NCBI GenBank assembly: GCA_020852175.1
Contig: JADZBH010000004.1
Span: 157,440 to 221,439 of the forward strand
From: Bryobacterales bacterium
Lineage (GTDB): Bacteria > Acidobacteriota > Terriglobia > Bryobacterales > Bryobacteraceae
DNA: 64,000 nucleotides
Direction of reading: 5' to 3'
Positions 41,584-49,518 of the stretch are shown here, piece by piece (within the stretch, counting starts at the first letter, position 1; every line of letters starts with the position of its first letter). The position numbers and the translations under genes are program-made. The notes beneath the pieces were generated by a model. It worked only from the letters and a program-made list of their open reading frames with translations. It searched no databases and was not told the origin of the DNA.

Positions 41584-41600
41584 CCGGCCCTCGGGGCCGG
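41584..41600. terminator. GC-rich stem-loop between convergent genes
   Basis: Perfect 7-bp stem CCGGCCC / GGGCCGG with a 3-base loop, 10 bases after the ric stop and between ric and the hemerythrin gene. No T-tract follows on either strand, so termination may be weak or factor-dependent. Confidence 0.45.
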
Positions 41601-41660
41601 CAAACACGCCACTTCCTCCAGGGCCGGTCAGGCAGCCTCACGGCTTGCCCCGGCCCACTT

Positions 41661-42110
41661 TTACTTCAGTTGCACGCCCCGCCGCCGAGCCCACTCCCGT
41701 CCCTGGTCTTCCTGCGCCTGCACCGAAACCTCTCGTTCGGAGATGGCGAAGATCTTGGTCTCTTCCTTCTCGAAGTGCTTGTGGGTCTCCTCGATCGTGC
41801 GCAACAGGAACCGGCGGGCCTCCTCTGGATCGGTTGCCACCAATGCCCCGGTCAGCAGAAGGCGGATCACCTGGTGGTCCGTCGGTCCCGGCGTGCCGTC
41901 GGGATTGGGAGCGGGCAGCGGAAGGTGCTCCTCGATGGGCGGACGCAGGATCGCGTCTTCCAGGTCGGCGTGCGAAATCAGTACGGATTCCAGGCAGGCG
42001 GCCATCACCCGTAGCTCCTGCAGGGTGGATCCTTCGGATCGCTCCTGGATCAATGCCAGCAGCGGATTCATCGCGCCGTGCTCGCCCTTGAGGGCGTCGG
42101 TGAGCCTCAT
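41661..42110 (-). CDS. Hemerythrin-like domain protein
   Basis: A 149-residue hemerythrin/HHE-type protein: four helices with His/Glu ligand sets at GEHGAMN, ISHADLEDAI and THKHFEKEE, usual for a carboxylate-bridged di-iron centre binding O2 or NO. The ATG MRLTDALKGEH is the natural domain start; the upstream open frame lies in the intergenic region and the ferredoxin gene. It is 67 bases downstream of the ferredoxin on the same strand and probably cotranscribed, hence likely under the same NsrR-type control. Confidence 0.85.
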   Translation of the reverse strand: MRLTDALKGEHGAMNPLLALIQERSEGSTLQELRVMAACLESVLISHADLEDAILRPPIEEHLPLPAPNPDGTPGPTDHQVIRLLLTGALVATDPEEARRFLLRTIEETHKHFEKEETKIFAISEREVSVQAQEDQGREWARRRGVQLK

Positions 42111-42177
42111 GGAATTAACCCTAGCGCAAGACCGCGGCGATGGAAACAAGTCGTGAGAAATTACCGCGACCGTCCCG

Positions 42178-42438
42178 CTACCGGCCGAAGCGCTCGGCGT
42201 TGATCTTCTCGAAGTTGCTCCACTTCTCCGGCAGATCGTCGAGCGCGAAGATGGCCGAAACCGGGCACACCGGCACGCAGGCGCCGCAATCGATGCACTC
42301 CTGCGGGTCGATGTAGAGCTGCTCGGCTTCGGCGAAATCCGCCTCGTCCTTGCGCGGGTGAATGCAGTCCACCGGACAGGCATCCACACATGCCGTGTCT
42401 TTCACGTTGATACAGGGTTCCGCGATGATGTAGGCCAT
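42178..42438 (-). CDS. Seven-iron ferredoxin (FdxA type)
   Basis: An 86-residue ferredoxin with two clusters: the [3Fe-4S]/[4Fe-4S] layout CINVKDTACVDACPVDC in the first half and CIDCGACVPVCP in the second. The start MAYIIAEPC has AAGGAGG at five bases, which decides against a longer frame. FdxA-type ferredoxins shuttle low-potential electrons. The C-terminal tail (FEKINAERFGR) is charged. The gene is divergent from the NsrR-like regulator, and its promoter region has two NsrR-like boxes. Confidence 0.9.
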   Translation of the reverse strand: MAYIIAEPCINVKDTACVDACPVDCIHPRKDEADFAEAEQLYIDPQECIDCGACVPVCPVSAIFALDDLPEKWSNFEKINAERFGR

Positions 42439-42490
42439 GCTGCCTCCTTGGGTGCGGCGATGCCGGCCTGCCAGGGCGGCCGGCCAGTTA

Positions 42491-42513
42491 AAAGATATAT
42501 CGCTCCTATATCT
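42491..42513. promoter_or_regulatory. NsrR-like box 1
   Basis: A perfect 23-bp dyad: arms AAGATATA and TATATCTT around seven bases. Length and arm sequence resemble the Escherichia coli NsrR consensus (AAGATGCATTT, one base, AAATGCATCTT). It lies in the divergent region between the ferredoxin and the NsrR-like gene. Confidence 0.7.
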
Positions 42514-42531
42514 TAAGACCGGAACCGGCAA

Positions 42532-42554
42532 AAAGCAATAGCGCTACTATATCT
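42532..42554. promoter_or_regulatory. NsrR-like box 2
   Basis: A second 23-bp copy, imperfect: arms AAGCAATA and TATATCTT around seven bases. It starts exactly 41 bases from box 1, about four helical turns, and ends 13 bases before the start codon of the NsrR-like gene. Confidence 0.6.
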
Positions 42555-42567
42555 TTTAGACGCCTTC

Positions 42568-43038
42568 ATGAACCTCACCGTACAGACCGACTACGCCTTC
42601 CGTGTCCTGATGTTCCTGGCGGTGCGCGCGCCAAGGGCCGCAACCATTCAGGAGATGTCGGACCACTACGGAGTTTCGCGCGGCCATCTGATGGTTCTGG
42701 TGCATCGCCTGGGTTCGTTGGGAATGTTGGCGACGACGCGGGGCCGGCGCGGCGGCGTCCGTCTGGCGCGGCCGGCTTCGGAGATCCGTCTGGGCGAGGT
42801 GATCCAGGCAACAGAACCGGATTTCGACCTGGCCGAGTGCTTCACCGGGGAGTCCGACCGGTGCCTGATCTCAGAGCCCTGCAAGCTGCGCGGCATACTC
42901 AGCGAAGCTCTGTCCGCCTGGTTCGACGCCCTGAACCGCTACACCGTGGATGACCTGGTGAAGCGCAACCCTCCCCTGGTGCGCCTGCTGCGGACAGACG
43001 AACCCGCGGGCGGCTCCAGCCACACCGCGAACGCTTAG
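42568..43038 (+). CDS. NsrR-like Rrf2 family regulator (second of three)
   Basis: A 156-residue Rrf2 winged-helix repressor, the closest of the three to NsrR. The N-terminus MNLTVQTDYAFRVLMFLAVR matches NsrR's TDYxxRxLxxxA. The wHTH is SRGHLMVLVHRLGSLGML and the wing has GRRGGV. Cluster cysteines Cys91, Cys99, Cys105 (ECFTGESDRCLISEPCKL) show the C-x7-C-x5-C pattern of Bacillus NsrR, an NO-sensing [4Fe-4S] protein. It stands between the ferredoxin gene and the Rieske-type nitrate reductase unit and probably controls both, plus itself. Confidence 0.85.
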   Translation: MNLTVQTDYAFRVLMFLAVRAPRAATIQEMSDHYGVSRGHLMVLVHRLGSLGMLATTRGRRGGVRLARPASEIRLGEVIQATEPDFDLAECFTGESDRCLISEPCKLRGILSEALSAWFDALNRYTVDDLVKRNPPLVRLLRTDEPAGGSSHTANA

Positions 43039-43062
43039 AAACTAAAGGCGTAGAATCAAACT

Positions 43063-43113
43063 ATGAGTACAACCCCTGCCGGCGGCTGGGACGGTATCGA
43101 GGATCATCCATGA
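43063..43113 (+). CDS. Possible 16-codon upstream ORF overlapping the fused transporter start
   Basis: A short frame, [16 protein letters not shown], whose TGA overlaps the ATG of the transporter by ATGA. A -10-like TAGAAT ends seven bases before its ATG, so it could be translated from a leaderless message. The ribosome-binding site of the transporter (GAGGA) lies within it. It could be a translational-coupling leader or chance; no regulatory amino-acid run is seen. Confidence 0.35.
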   Translation: MSTTPAGGWDGIEDHP

Positions 43114-45338
43114 GCACCTCCCATACTTCACCTGGACGTCATCTTTTCCTGGGTACCGTCTCCTTCGCGCTCTGCTTCTGCGCCTGGGGAATGATTGCCG
43201 CCTTTGCTCCGCAGTTTCGGGCCGAGCTTGGGCTGACGGCGACGCAAGCCTCCCTGCTGGTGGCCACACCGGTCCTGCTAGGCTCGCTGGCGCGTATTCC
43301 GGCCGGGCTGTTGACCGACCGCTACGGAGGACGCCTGGTCTTCTCCGTGCTCTGCCTGATCTCCGCCCTGGCTGTTCTCCTGGTGCCGTTCGCCAGCAAC
43401 TACAGCGAGTTGATCGGCGCGGCCTTCCTGCTGGGAATGGCCGGCGCCTCCTTCGCCGCGGGCGTCGGGTATGTGTCCCGGTGGTTCCCCGCCGAGGCTC
43501 AAGGTACCGCCCTGGGCGTGTACGGCTTGGGCAATGCGGGCCAATCCGTCGCCGTTTTCCTGGGCCCTCTGGTGGCGGCCAGCTTCGGAAGACAGCATGT
43601 TTTCTTTGGCGTGGCAGGATTGCTGCTGGCATGGTCGGTGATTTTCGGCACTCTGGCGCGCAATGCGCCCGCCAGGGGACCAGCGCCCTCCGTGGGCGCC
43701 ATGCTCCAGGTTCTTACCCACGAACGGCTGGCCTGGCTGTTGTCGGGCTTCTACTTTTTGACCTTCGGCGGCTTTGTCGCCTTCTCCATCTACCTGCCGA
43801 CCCTGCTGAAAGACGAGTTCCATCTGACACCCGGCGACGCCGGCTTCCGTACGGCCGGCTTTGTCATTCTGGCGACACTCATGCGGCCGTTGGGGGGCAT
43901 TCTCGCTGACCGCATTGGCGGCGCCCGCGTCCTGGCCGGCGTCTTCTCGGCTCTGGTTCCGTTTGCCTGTCTCATGGCCTGGAACGCCATGCTTCCCTTT
44001 TCGGTGGGCGCTCTCGGGTGCGCCGCTCTGCTGGGCTTGGGCAACGGAGCGGTGTTCAAACTGGTGCCGCAGTGCTTCCCCACCCAGACTGGAGCCGTCA
44101 CCGGGCTGGTGGGCGCCATGGGCGGTTTGGGCGGTTTCTTCCCTCCCCTGCTGCTCGGCGTCTTTCGCGACCAGCTCGGCATGGTCTGGCCCGGCTTCTT
44201 CCTGCTGGCCGCGGCCAGCACCGTGCTGGCGGTGCTGAATCATCGCATCATGCTGCCGCGCGAACTCCAGATCGAGGAGTTGATGACGCCCACGCTGCGG
44301 CGCCGCGCCGACCAGTTGCGCGCGGGCCTGTGGGCCACGCTGATCACGGCGCTGCTGTGCGCCTCGATCGTGGTGGGCTCCCGGAACCTGCAAAACTTCG
44401 ACGCGGCGTTGGTCGTCTACACCTTCGCCGTCGTGTTCGCCGCCTGGGGCGTCAGTTACCACTACGCCGTCTGGCTTCAAAAGCCGCCGACCCGCCGCTA
44501 CTGGGAGCGCGGCCTCGAACTGGTGCGCCGCTTCGGGGTGCTCCGCTCGGCCGCCATCGTGGGGGAAACCGCCTCCACTCATCTGGTCGCCCAGACCTTC
44601 ATCGCCAAGCGCTCGAAACTCCGCTGGTGGATGCACTTCTGTCTTTTCTGGGGCTGCGTGACCGCCGTCGCCATCACCTTCCCGCTTGTGTTCGGCTGGA
44701 TTCACTTCACCTCATCGCCCGACGACCAGCTCACCTACATCACCTGGCTGTTTGGCTTCCCGGTCAGTTCGTTCGAGGTGCGCACCGTGGTGTCGTTCGT
44801 GCTGTTTCACGGCCTGGACTTCTCGGCGGTTCTCGTGCTGGCGGGCATCAGCCTGTCTTTGTGGCGGCGCATGAGGGATGAAGGCGCGTTGTCCCTGGAG
44901 TCCCTATCGGTCGACTTCATGCCGCTCATCCTGCTGTTCGCCATCTCGGTGACTGGCCTGGCCCTGACCGCGTCGGCCATGTGGCTGCGCGGCACATTCT
45001 ACGAATTTCTCGCCGTCCTGCACGCCATTACCGTCATCAGCGCTCTGCTGTACCTGCCGTTCGGCAAGTTCTTTCACATCTTCCAGCGGCCGGCGCAGTT
45101 AGGCGTGAAGCTGTACAAACTCGCCGGAGACCTCGATGGCGGCGCGCTCTGTCCCCGGTGCGGCGGCCGTTTCGCCACCCAGATGCAGATCGACGACTTG
45201 CGCACGGTCCTCAAGCAGTTGGGATTCGACTACTCCACGCACGGCGTGGCGGATCACTGGCAGGCTCTCTGCCCGCCCTGCAAACGCAAGTCGCTCGCCG
45301 TGTCTCAACTTAAATCCAAGGAGCAAGCACATGGCTAA
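43110..45338 (+). CDS. NarK-type transporter fused to a NarI-like cytochrome b domain and a Cys4 tail
   Basis: A 742-residue three-part membrane protein. Residues 1 to about 390 are a 12-helix NarK-type MFS domain ([20 protein letters not shown] in the last signature). After a charged linker, about 420-670 form a second helical domain with conserved His at 491, 509, 567, 638 and 656 ([37 protein letters not shown]), like NarI/DsrM-type b-cytochromes. The tail carries CPRC (681-684) and CPPC (721-724), a zinc-ribbon-like pair. Transport and quinol oxidation appear joined in one chain. It overlaps the catalytic gene by eight bases. Confidence 0.8.
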   Translation: MSTSHTSPGRHLFLGTVSFALCFCAWGMIAAFAPQFRAELGLTATQASLLVATPVLLGSLARIPAGLLTDRYGGRLVFSVLCLISALAVLLVPFASNYSELIGAAFLLGMAGASFAAGVGYVSRWFPAEAQGTALGVYGLGNAGQSVAVFLGPLVAASFGRQHVFFGVAGLLLAWSVIFGTLARNAPARGPAPSVGAMLQVLTHERLAWLLSGFYFLTFGGFVAFSIYLPTLLKDEFHLTPGDAGFRTAGFVILATLMRPLGGILADRIGGARVLAGVFSALVPFACLMAWNAMLPFSVGALGCAALLGLGNGAVFKLVPQCFPTQTGAVTGLVGAMGGLGGFFPPLLLGVFRDQLGMVWPGFFLLAAASTVLAVLNHRIMLPRELQIEELMTPTLRRRADQLRAGLWATLITALLCASIVVGSRNLQNFDAALVVYTFAVVFAAWGVSYHYAVWLQKPPTRRYWERGLELVRRFGVLRSAAIVGETASTHLVAQTFIAKRSKLRWWMHFCLFWGCVTAVAITFPLVFGWIHFTSSPDDQLTYITWLFGFPVSSFEVRTVVSFVLFHGLDFSAVLVLAGISLSLWRRMRDEGALSLESLSVDFMPLILLFAISVTGLALTASAMWLRGTFYEFLAVLHAITVISALLYLPFGKFFHIFQRPAQLGVKLYKLAGDLDGGALCPRCGGRFATQMQIDDLRTVLKQLGFDYSTHGVADHWQALCPPCKRKSLAVSQLKSKEQAHG

Positions 45339-47556
45339 ACCGCCGCTACCCGTTGAGGACCTCGTGCGGAGTTATGGCCCAACTCTGAAGTACACCCCTC
45401 CCGGCGGATGGACCCAAAGCGCCCGCCACGCCGGGGACCGCCTCGTAAAGACACACTGCTGCTTTTGCGGACAGCAGTGCGGCATTCAACTTCGCGTGCG
45501 GGAGAACGAGGTGATCGGGTTCGAGCCCTGGGACGAGTTCCCCTTCAACCGCGGAATGCTCTGCCCGAAGGGCGTGAAACGCTATTTGCAGGGCTCGCAT
45601 CCGGACAGGCTTCTGGACCCGCTGCTCCGGACCGACACAGGCTTCCGGAAAGCCTCCTGGGACGAGGCCCTCGCTATGACGGCGCAGCGCCTGCGGGAGA
45701 TTCAGGACCGGCACGGGCGCGATTCCGTGGCGGTACTGGGCGGCGCGTCGCTGATCAGCGAGAAGTCCTACCTCCTGGGCAAGTTCGCCCGCCTGGCGCT
45801 CGGCACGCGGCACATCGATTACAACGGACGCCTCTGCATGGTCTCGGCCGGCACCGGCTACAAGCTGGCGCTCGGCGTGGACCGTAACCCCAACCCCTGG
45901 TCGGACATCCCGGAAGCGCAGGTGGTGATCGTCGCCGGATCGAACGTCGCCGAATGCTTTCCCATCACCACCGACTATCTCTGGCGTATGAGGGACAATG
46001 GCGGCAAGCTGATTGTCGTCGATCCCCGCAGAACCCCCATCTGCCGGAATGCCGATCTGTATCTGCCCGTGAAGCCAGGGATGGATACGGCGCTGTTCGC
46101 GGGCATTCTTCACGTGGTGCTCAAAGAGGGACTGGAAGACCGCGCCTTCATCGAAAACCACACCACGGGCTTTGAAGCCGTGGAGCAATATGTAAAGGAG
46201 TGGGACCCGCGCCGCACCGCGGAGGCCACTGGCGTTCCTCCGGAAGCGATCGAGAAAGCCGCCCGGTGGTTCGGCAAAGCCGAGCGCGCCATGGCCCTGC
46301 ACGCGCGCGGCGTCGAGCACCACTCGCACGGTGTGGAAAACGTGCTGGCGATCGTCAACCTGTGCCTGGCCACGGGCAATATTGGACGCCCCGGCGCGGG
46401 TCCGAACATGATCACCGGGCAGGGCAACGGCCAGGGCGGCCGCGAGCACGGCCAGAAGTGCGACCAGTTGCCCGGACAACGGCATATCGACGATCCGGCG
46501 GCCCGCAAGTATGTAGCAGGCGTGTGGGGCGTGGAGCCCGACTCGCTCCCCTCGGCGGGCTACACGGCGATGGAGATCCTGGAGGCGATTCACCGGGGAG
46601 AGATCAAGGGCCTGCTGTCCATCTGCTTCAACCCCCTCGTCTCGCTCCCCGATGCCGGCTATATCCGCGAGGCGCTGAACAAGCTGGAATTCTTCGGAAT
46701 CATCGACTTCTTCCTCTCTGAAACCGCTCATCACGCCGACGTGGTTCTCGCCGGCAGCCTGCAGGAAGAAGAAGAAGGAGTGGTTTGTTCGGGCGAAGGC
46801 CGGGTGATCAAGATCAACAAAGCCGTCGATCCGCCGGGCAACGCCTGGGCGGACTCGCGCATCATCGTCGACCTGGCGAAGCGTCTGGGCGCGGGGGACC
46901 GCTTCCGGTTCGCCAGCACGCGCGAGATTTTTGATGAAATGTGCGTGGCCTCCAAGGGCGGCACGGCGGACTATTCGGGCATCACCTGGGAACGTCTCGA
47001 AAAGGAGATGGGCCTCTTCTGGCCGGTACCGTCGGAAAATCATCCGGGCACGCCGCGCCTGTTCGAAGACCGTCATTTCAAACATCCCGACGGAAAGGCC
47101 CACTTCCTGGTGGCCGAAGTGAAACCGGGCGGAGATCCGCTGGACAGCTCCTTCCCGCTGCACCTGACCACGGGACGCGTCGTGAGCCAGTTTCTTTCCG
47201 GCACGCAAACCCGCCGGATCGGCCCGCTCGTGGACCAGTATCCCGAGCCACGCGCCGAGATTCATCCGGAACTCGCCGCCCGCCATGGCATCGCCAATGG
47301 CGAACTGATGACCGTTACCACGCGGCGCGCTTCCATGACGCTGCCCGCCCTCGTTGTACGGACCATCCGCCCGGACACGGTCTTCATCCCGTATCACTGG
47401 CCCGGTCGCAAGAGCGTGAACGGACTGACGCACCGGACGCTGGACCCGAGAAGTAAAATCCCCGAATTCAAGAGTTCCGCCTGCCGCATCGGGAAGGCTG
47501 CGGTGCCGGACGGCATGAACTCGAGCGGCCAGCTCAACGTGCTGGGAGGAGGCTAG
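45331..47556 (+). CDS. Molybdopterin nitrate reductase, NasC/NarB/NapA type
   Basis: A 741-residue molybdo-bis(MGD) oxidoreductase. The start [10 protein letters not shown] has AAGGAG before the ATG; the frame open upstream lies inside the transporter gene. The [4Fe-4S] ligands are Cys43, Cys46, Cys50 and Cys78 (CCFCGQQC ... MLCPKG). The Mo ligand is Cys169 in [13 protein letters not shown], as in NasC/NarB/NapA nitrate reductases, unlike the Asp of NarG. No Tat signal is seen, so it should be cytoplasmic. Partners are encoded alongside: Fe-S protein, Rieske protein and cytochrome b. A formate-dehydrogenase-like activity is the main alternative but fits less well. Confidence 0.75.
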   Translation: MAKPPLPVEDLVRSYGPTLKYTPPGGWTQSARHAGDRLVKTHCCFCGQQCGIQLRVRENEVIGFEPWDEFPFNRGMLCPKGVKRYLQGSHPDRLLDPLLRTDTGFRKASWDEALAMTAQRLREIQDRHGRDSVAVLGGASLISEKSYLLGKFARLALGTRHIDYNGRLCMVSAGTGYKLALGVDRNPNPWSDIPEAQVVIVAGSNVAECFPITTDYLWRMRDNGGKLIVVDPRRTPICRNADLYLPVKPGMDTALFAGILHVVLKEGLEDRAFIENHTTGFEAVEQYVKEWDPRRTAEATGVPPEAIEKAARWFGKAERAMALHARGVEHHSHGVENVLAIVNLCLATGNIGRPGAGPNMITGQGNGQGGREHGQKCDQLPGQRHIDDPAARKYVAGVWGVEPDSLPSAGYTAMEILEAIHRGEIKGLLSICFNPLVSLPDAGYIREALNKLEFFGIIDFFLSETAHHADVVLAGSLQEEEEGVVCSGEGRVIKINKAVDPPGNAWADSRIIVDLAKRLGAGDRFRFASTREIFDEMCVASKGGTADYSGITWERLEKEMGLFWPVPSENHPGTPRLFEDRHFKHPDGKAHFLVAEVKPGGDPLDSSFPLHLTTGRVVSQFLSGTQTRRIGPLVDQYPEPRAEIHPELAARHGIANGELMTVTTRRASMTLPALVVRTIRPDTVFIPYHWPGRKSVNGLTHRTLDPRSKIPEFKSSACRIGKAAVPDGMNSSGQLNVLGGG

Positions 47557-47557
47557 A

Positions 47558-48142
47558 ATGCTGGGCTACGAATTCTATGTCGATCCATCGCGCTGCATTG
47601 GCTGCCAAAGCTGCGTGAATGCTTGTGGCGAGTGCGGCACGCACCGGGGCGTATCGTTGATCCACCTGGATTTCTTCGATCGCGAATGGACCACTGCCTC
47701 CACGCCGATGGTCTGCATGCACTGCGAGAATCCAACGTGCGCCCAGGCCTGCCCGGCCGATGCCATCAAGAAGGGAGAGGATGGCGTGGTGCGCAGCGCC
47801 TTGAAACCGCGCTGCATCGCCTGTTCGAACTGCGTCCTGGCATGCCCGTTCGGCGTGCCCAAGGTGCAGATCGAGATGGAATTGATGATGAAGTGCGATA
47901 TGTGCTACGACCGCACCTCGGTTGGACTCCGGCCAATGTGCGCCACAGTGTGCCCGTCGCAGGCGCTCATGTATGTCACCCCCGCCGAGGCCGCCCGGTT
48001 GCGGCGTGACACTCCCGTGAACACCTTCCGGTTCGGCAACCAGGAGGTCAAGACAAAGGTGTTCGTGTACCTGCCCCAGGGCGAGGATGCTCTCGCCGTG
48101 GAAGCCGATGTGGTGAATGATTTGTGGAGGTCGACAGAATGA
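47558..48142 (+). CDS. Four-cluster 4Fe-4S electron-transfer subunit (NrfC/HybA-like)
   Basis: A 194-residue ferredoxin-like subunit with four cluster sites: [40 protein letters not shown] and [21 protein letters not shown], a layout like DmsB, NrfC and HybA. No signal peptide or membrane helix. It starts one base after the stop of the catalytic gene with GGAGGAGG ahead of the ATG, and probably passes electrons from the cytochrome b to the molybdenum subunit. It overlaps the Rieske gene by four bases. Confidence 0.9.
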   Translation: MLGYEFYVDPSRCIGCQSCVNACGECGTHRGVSLIHLDFFDREWTTASTPMVCMHCENPTCAQACPADAIKKGEDGVVRSALKPRCIACSNCVLACPFGVPKVQIEMELMMKCDMCYDRTSVGLRPMCATVCPSQALMYVTPAEAARLRRDTPVNTFRFGNQEVKTKVFVYLPQGEDALAVEADVVNDLWRSTE

Positions 48143-48675
48143 GCGACAAGCCCGTATCCTGCCCGCGCGAGAAGCGTTTGTGGAGCGAAGAGTTCTCGGT
48201 CGCGGCCGGTGAGCAGAGCTTCGTGGAACGCCGCCAACTCGGCAAGTTCCTGCTGCTGACCAGCGCCGCCATGTTCGCCGGCCAGATCTGGCTGCTGGCC
48301 AAGGATGCATTCACGAAGCGGGTGCACACCATCTGGCCCCGCAAGGCCGTGGCCTTGGAAAGCGAGTTGGCCGTCGGTGCGGCGAAGGTATTCGCTTATC
48401 CCGGACCGCAGGACAACTGCCTTCTCATCAGGGTTGACGAGGAACGGTATGTGGCCTACAGCCAGAAGTGCACGCACCTGTCCTGCGCCGTTGTCTATTC
48501 GGCCGGAAACAGACGGCTGGAGTGCCCCTGCCACGAAGGCTATTTTTCCATCGAGGACGGCCATGTGATCCAGGGCCCCCCGCCGCGGCCGCTGCCGCGC
48601 ATCGAACTGGAACGGAGCGGAGGCCAGTTGTACGCCAAGGGCATCACCGTGTTCGGCCAGGAGGAAGCCCGGTGA
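48139..48675 (+). CDS. Rieske [2Fe-2S] protein
   Basis: A 178-residue Rieske iron-sulfur protein. The N-terminus is hydrophilic, then a twin-arginine-like start ([20 protein letters not shown]) with a single transmembrane helix, then the Rieske fold with CTHLSC and CPCHEG. Both cluster boxes, with their Cys and His ligands, are intact. Such proteins usually face the periplasm, which does not match a cytoplasmic nitrate reductase. A GTGGAGG site lies before the ATG. It is coupled to both neighbours by ATGA/GTGA overlaps. Confidence 0.88.
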   Translation: MSDKPVSCPREKRLWSEEFSVAAGEQSFVERRQLGKFLLLTSAAMFAGQIWLLAKDAFTKRVHTIWPRKAVALESELAVGAAKVFAYPGPQDNCLLIRVDEERYVAYSQKCTHLSCAVVYSAGNRRLECPCHEGYFSIEDGHVIQGPPPRPLPRIELERSGGQLYAKGITVFGQEEAR

Positions 48676-48947
48676 CTCCCGAAGGCCGTTCCGCCGCGCG
48701 CAAACGCGCCGCACGCGCGATGGATGGAGCGACGATCCTTCTGATCGTGCTGCTCATCGTGCAAATCTGGCTTCTCATGGCCTCCGTCGAGTCCTGGCTG
48801 GCCGGACACCGCGGCGTGGCCCTTCCCGCGGCACTCATGTCCGGGGCCCTGTTCTGCGGTTGTGTGGGCCTGGTGATGCTCGCCCATCGCGCAGGCAGAA
48901 CGGCGCGCACGCCCGGAACCGGCGGCGCCCCGCCTCCGTCCTCGTAA
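48672..48947 (+). CDS. Small two-helix membrane protein of the nitrate reductase unit
   Basis: A 91-residue protein starting at a GTG that overlaps the Rieske stop (GTGA). Two transmembrane helices are visible: ILLIVLLIVQIWLLMASVES (about 22-41) and ALPAALMSGALFCGCVGLVM (about 50-69), with two Cys in the second, and a proline/glycine tail. I do not recognise a named family with certainty; it may belong to a small DUF of respiratory operons. By position it is likely an accessory or assembly subunit of the complex. Confidence 0.6.
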   Translation: MTPEGRSAARKRAARAMDGATILLIVLLIVQIWLLMASVESWLAGHRGVALPAALMSGALFCGCVGLVMLAHRAGRTARTPGTGGAPPPSS

Positions 48948-49008
48948 GAGGATTCCCAGCTTGCAAAGGAGACCTGCCCCGCGGCGGATGATATCGTCAA
49001 TATAGGGC

Positions 49009-49503
49009 ATGCTTTCCACGACTTCGCAGTACGCGCTTCGCGCTCTCACGTTCATCGCGGCCCATGAGGGCGTCGAAGCGGTTCTCGGGCGAAGGATCGC
49101 GGAAAAGACGGGAATCCCGTCGAATTACCTCTCCAAGCTTCTGATAGAACTGAACAACGCCGGCTTGGTCAGCGCATCACGCGGAACCGGCGGCGGTTAC
49201 CGTCTCGCCGCTCCCCCGTCGTCAATCACGCTGAACCAGGTGGTGGGCGTCTTCGATCCGGATGTCGTCAACCCCTGCTGCCTCTTGGGCCACAGCCATC
49301 TCTGCTCGGATGAAACCGCCTGTTCGGCGCACTCCGTCTGGAAGAAAACCCGCGCCGCCTTGACCACGTTCCTCAACTCCACCACGCTGGCCGACATCGC
49401 CGGTCTGAAGCACGCCCGGCCGAAGAAGAAATCGCAGCCGAAGCCAAAGAAGAAACGCAGCGCCGCGAAGCCAGCCAGGCAGAGCGGCGGACGCGCCCGG
49501 TAG
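49009..49503 (+). CDS. Rrf2 family regulator, Fe-S type (third of three)
   Basis: A 164-residue Rrf2 regulator. The wHTH region is GIPSNYLSKLLIELNNAGLV, near-identical in pattern to the first Rrf2 copy, and cysteines 91, 99 and 105 (CLLGHSHLCSDETAC) repeat the C-x7-C-x5-C spacing. The last 35 residues are Lys/Pro/Ala rich and basic (KKKSQPKPKKKRSAAKPARQ), an unusual tail for the family that may strengthen DNA binding. It follows the nitrate reductase unit by 61 bases and could be cotranscribed or separate. The upstream sequence has no clear Shine-Dalgarno site. Confidence 0.85.
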   Translation: MLSTTSQYALRALTFIAAHEGVEAVLGRRIAEKTGIPSNYLSKLLIELNNAGLVSASRGTGGGYRLAAPPSSITLNQVVGVFDPDVVNPCCLLGHSHLCSDETACSAHSVWKKTRAALTTFLNSTTLADIAGLKHARPKKKSQPKPKKKRSAAKPARQSGGRAR

Positions 49504-49518
49504 CCCGGGCACGTCCAT

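Noticed and set aside
45346..47433. Open frame of 695 codons on the strand opposite the NasC-type reductase
   Set aside because: High-GC antisense frame without any family motif; the plus strand carries all cofactor ligands.
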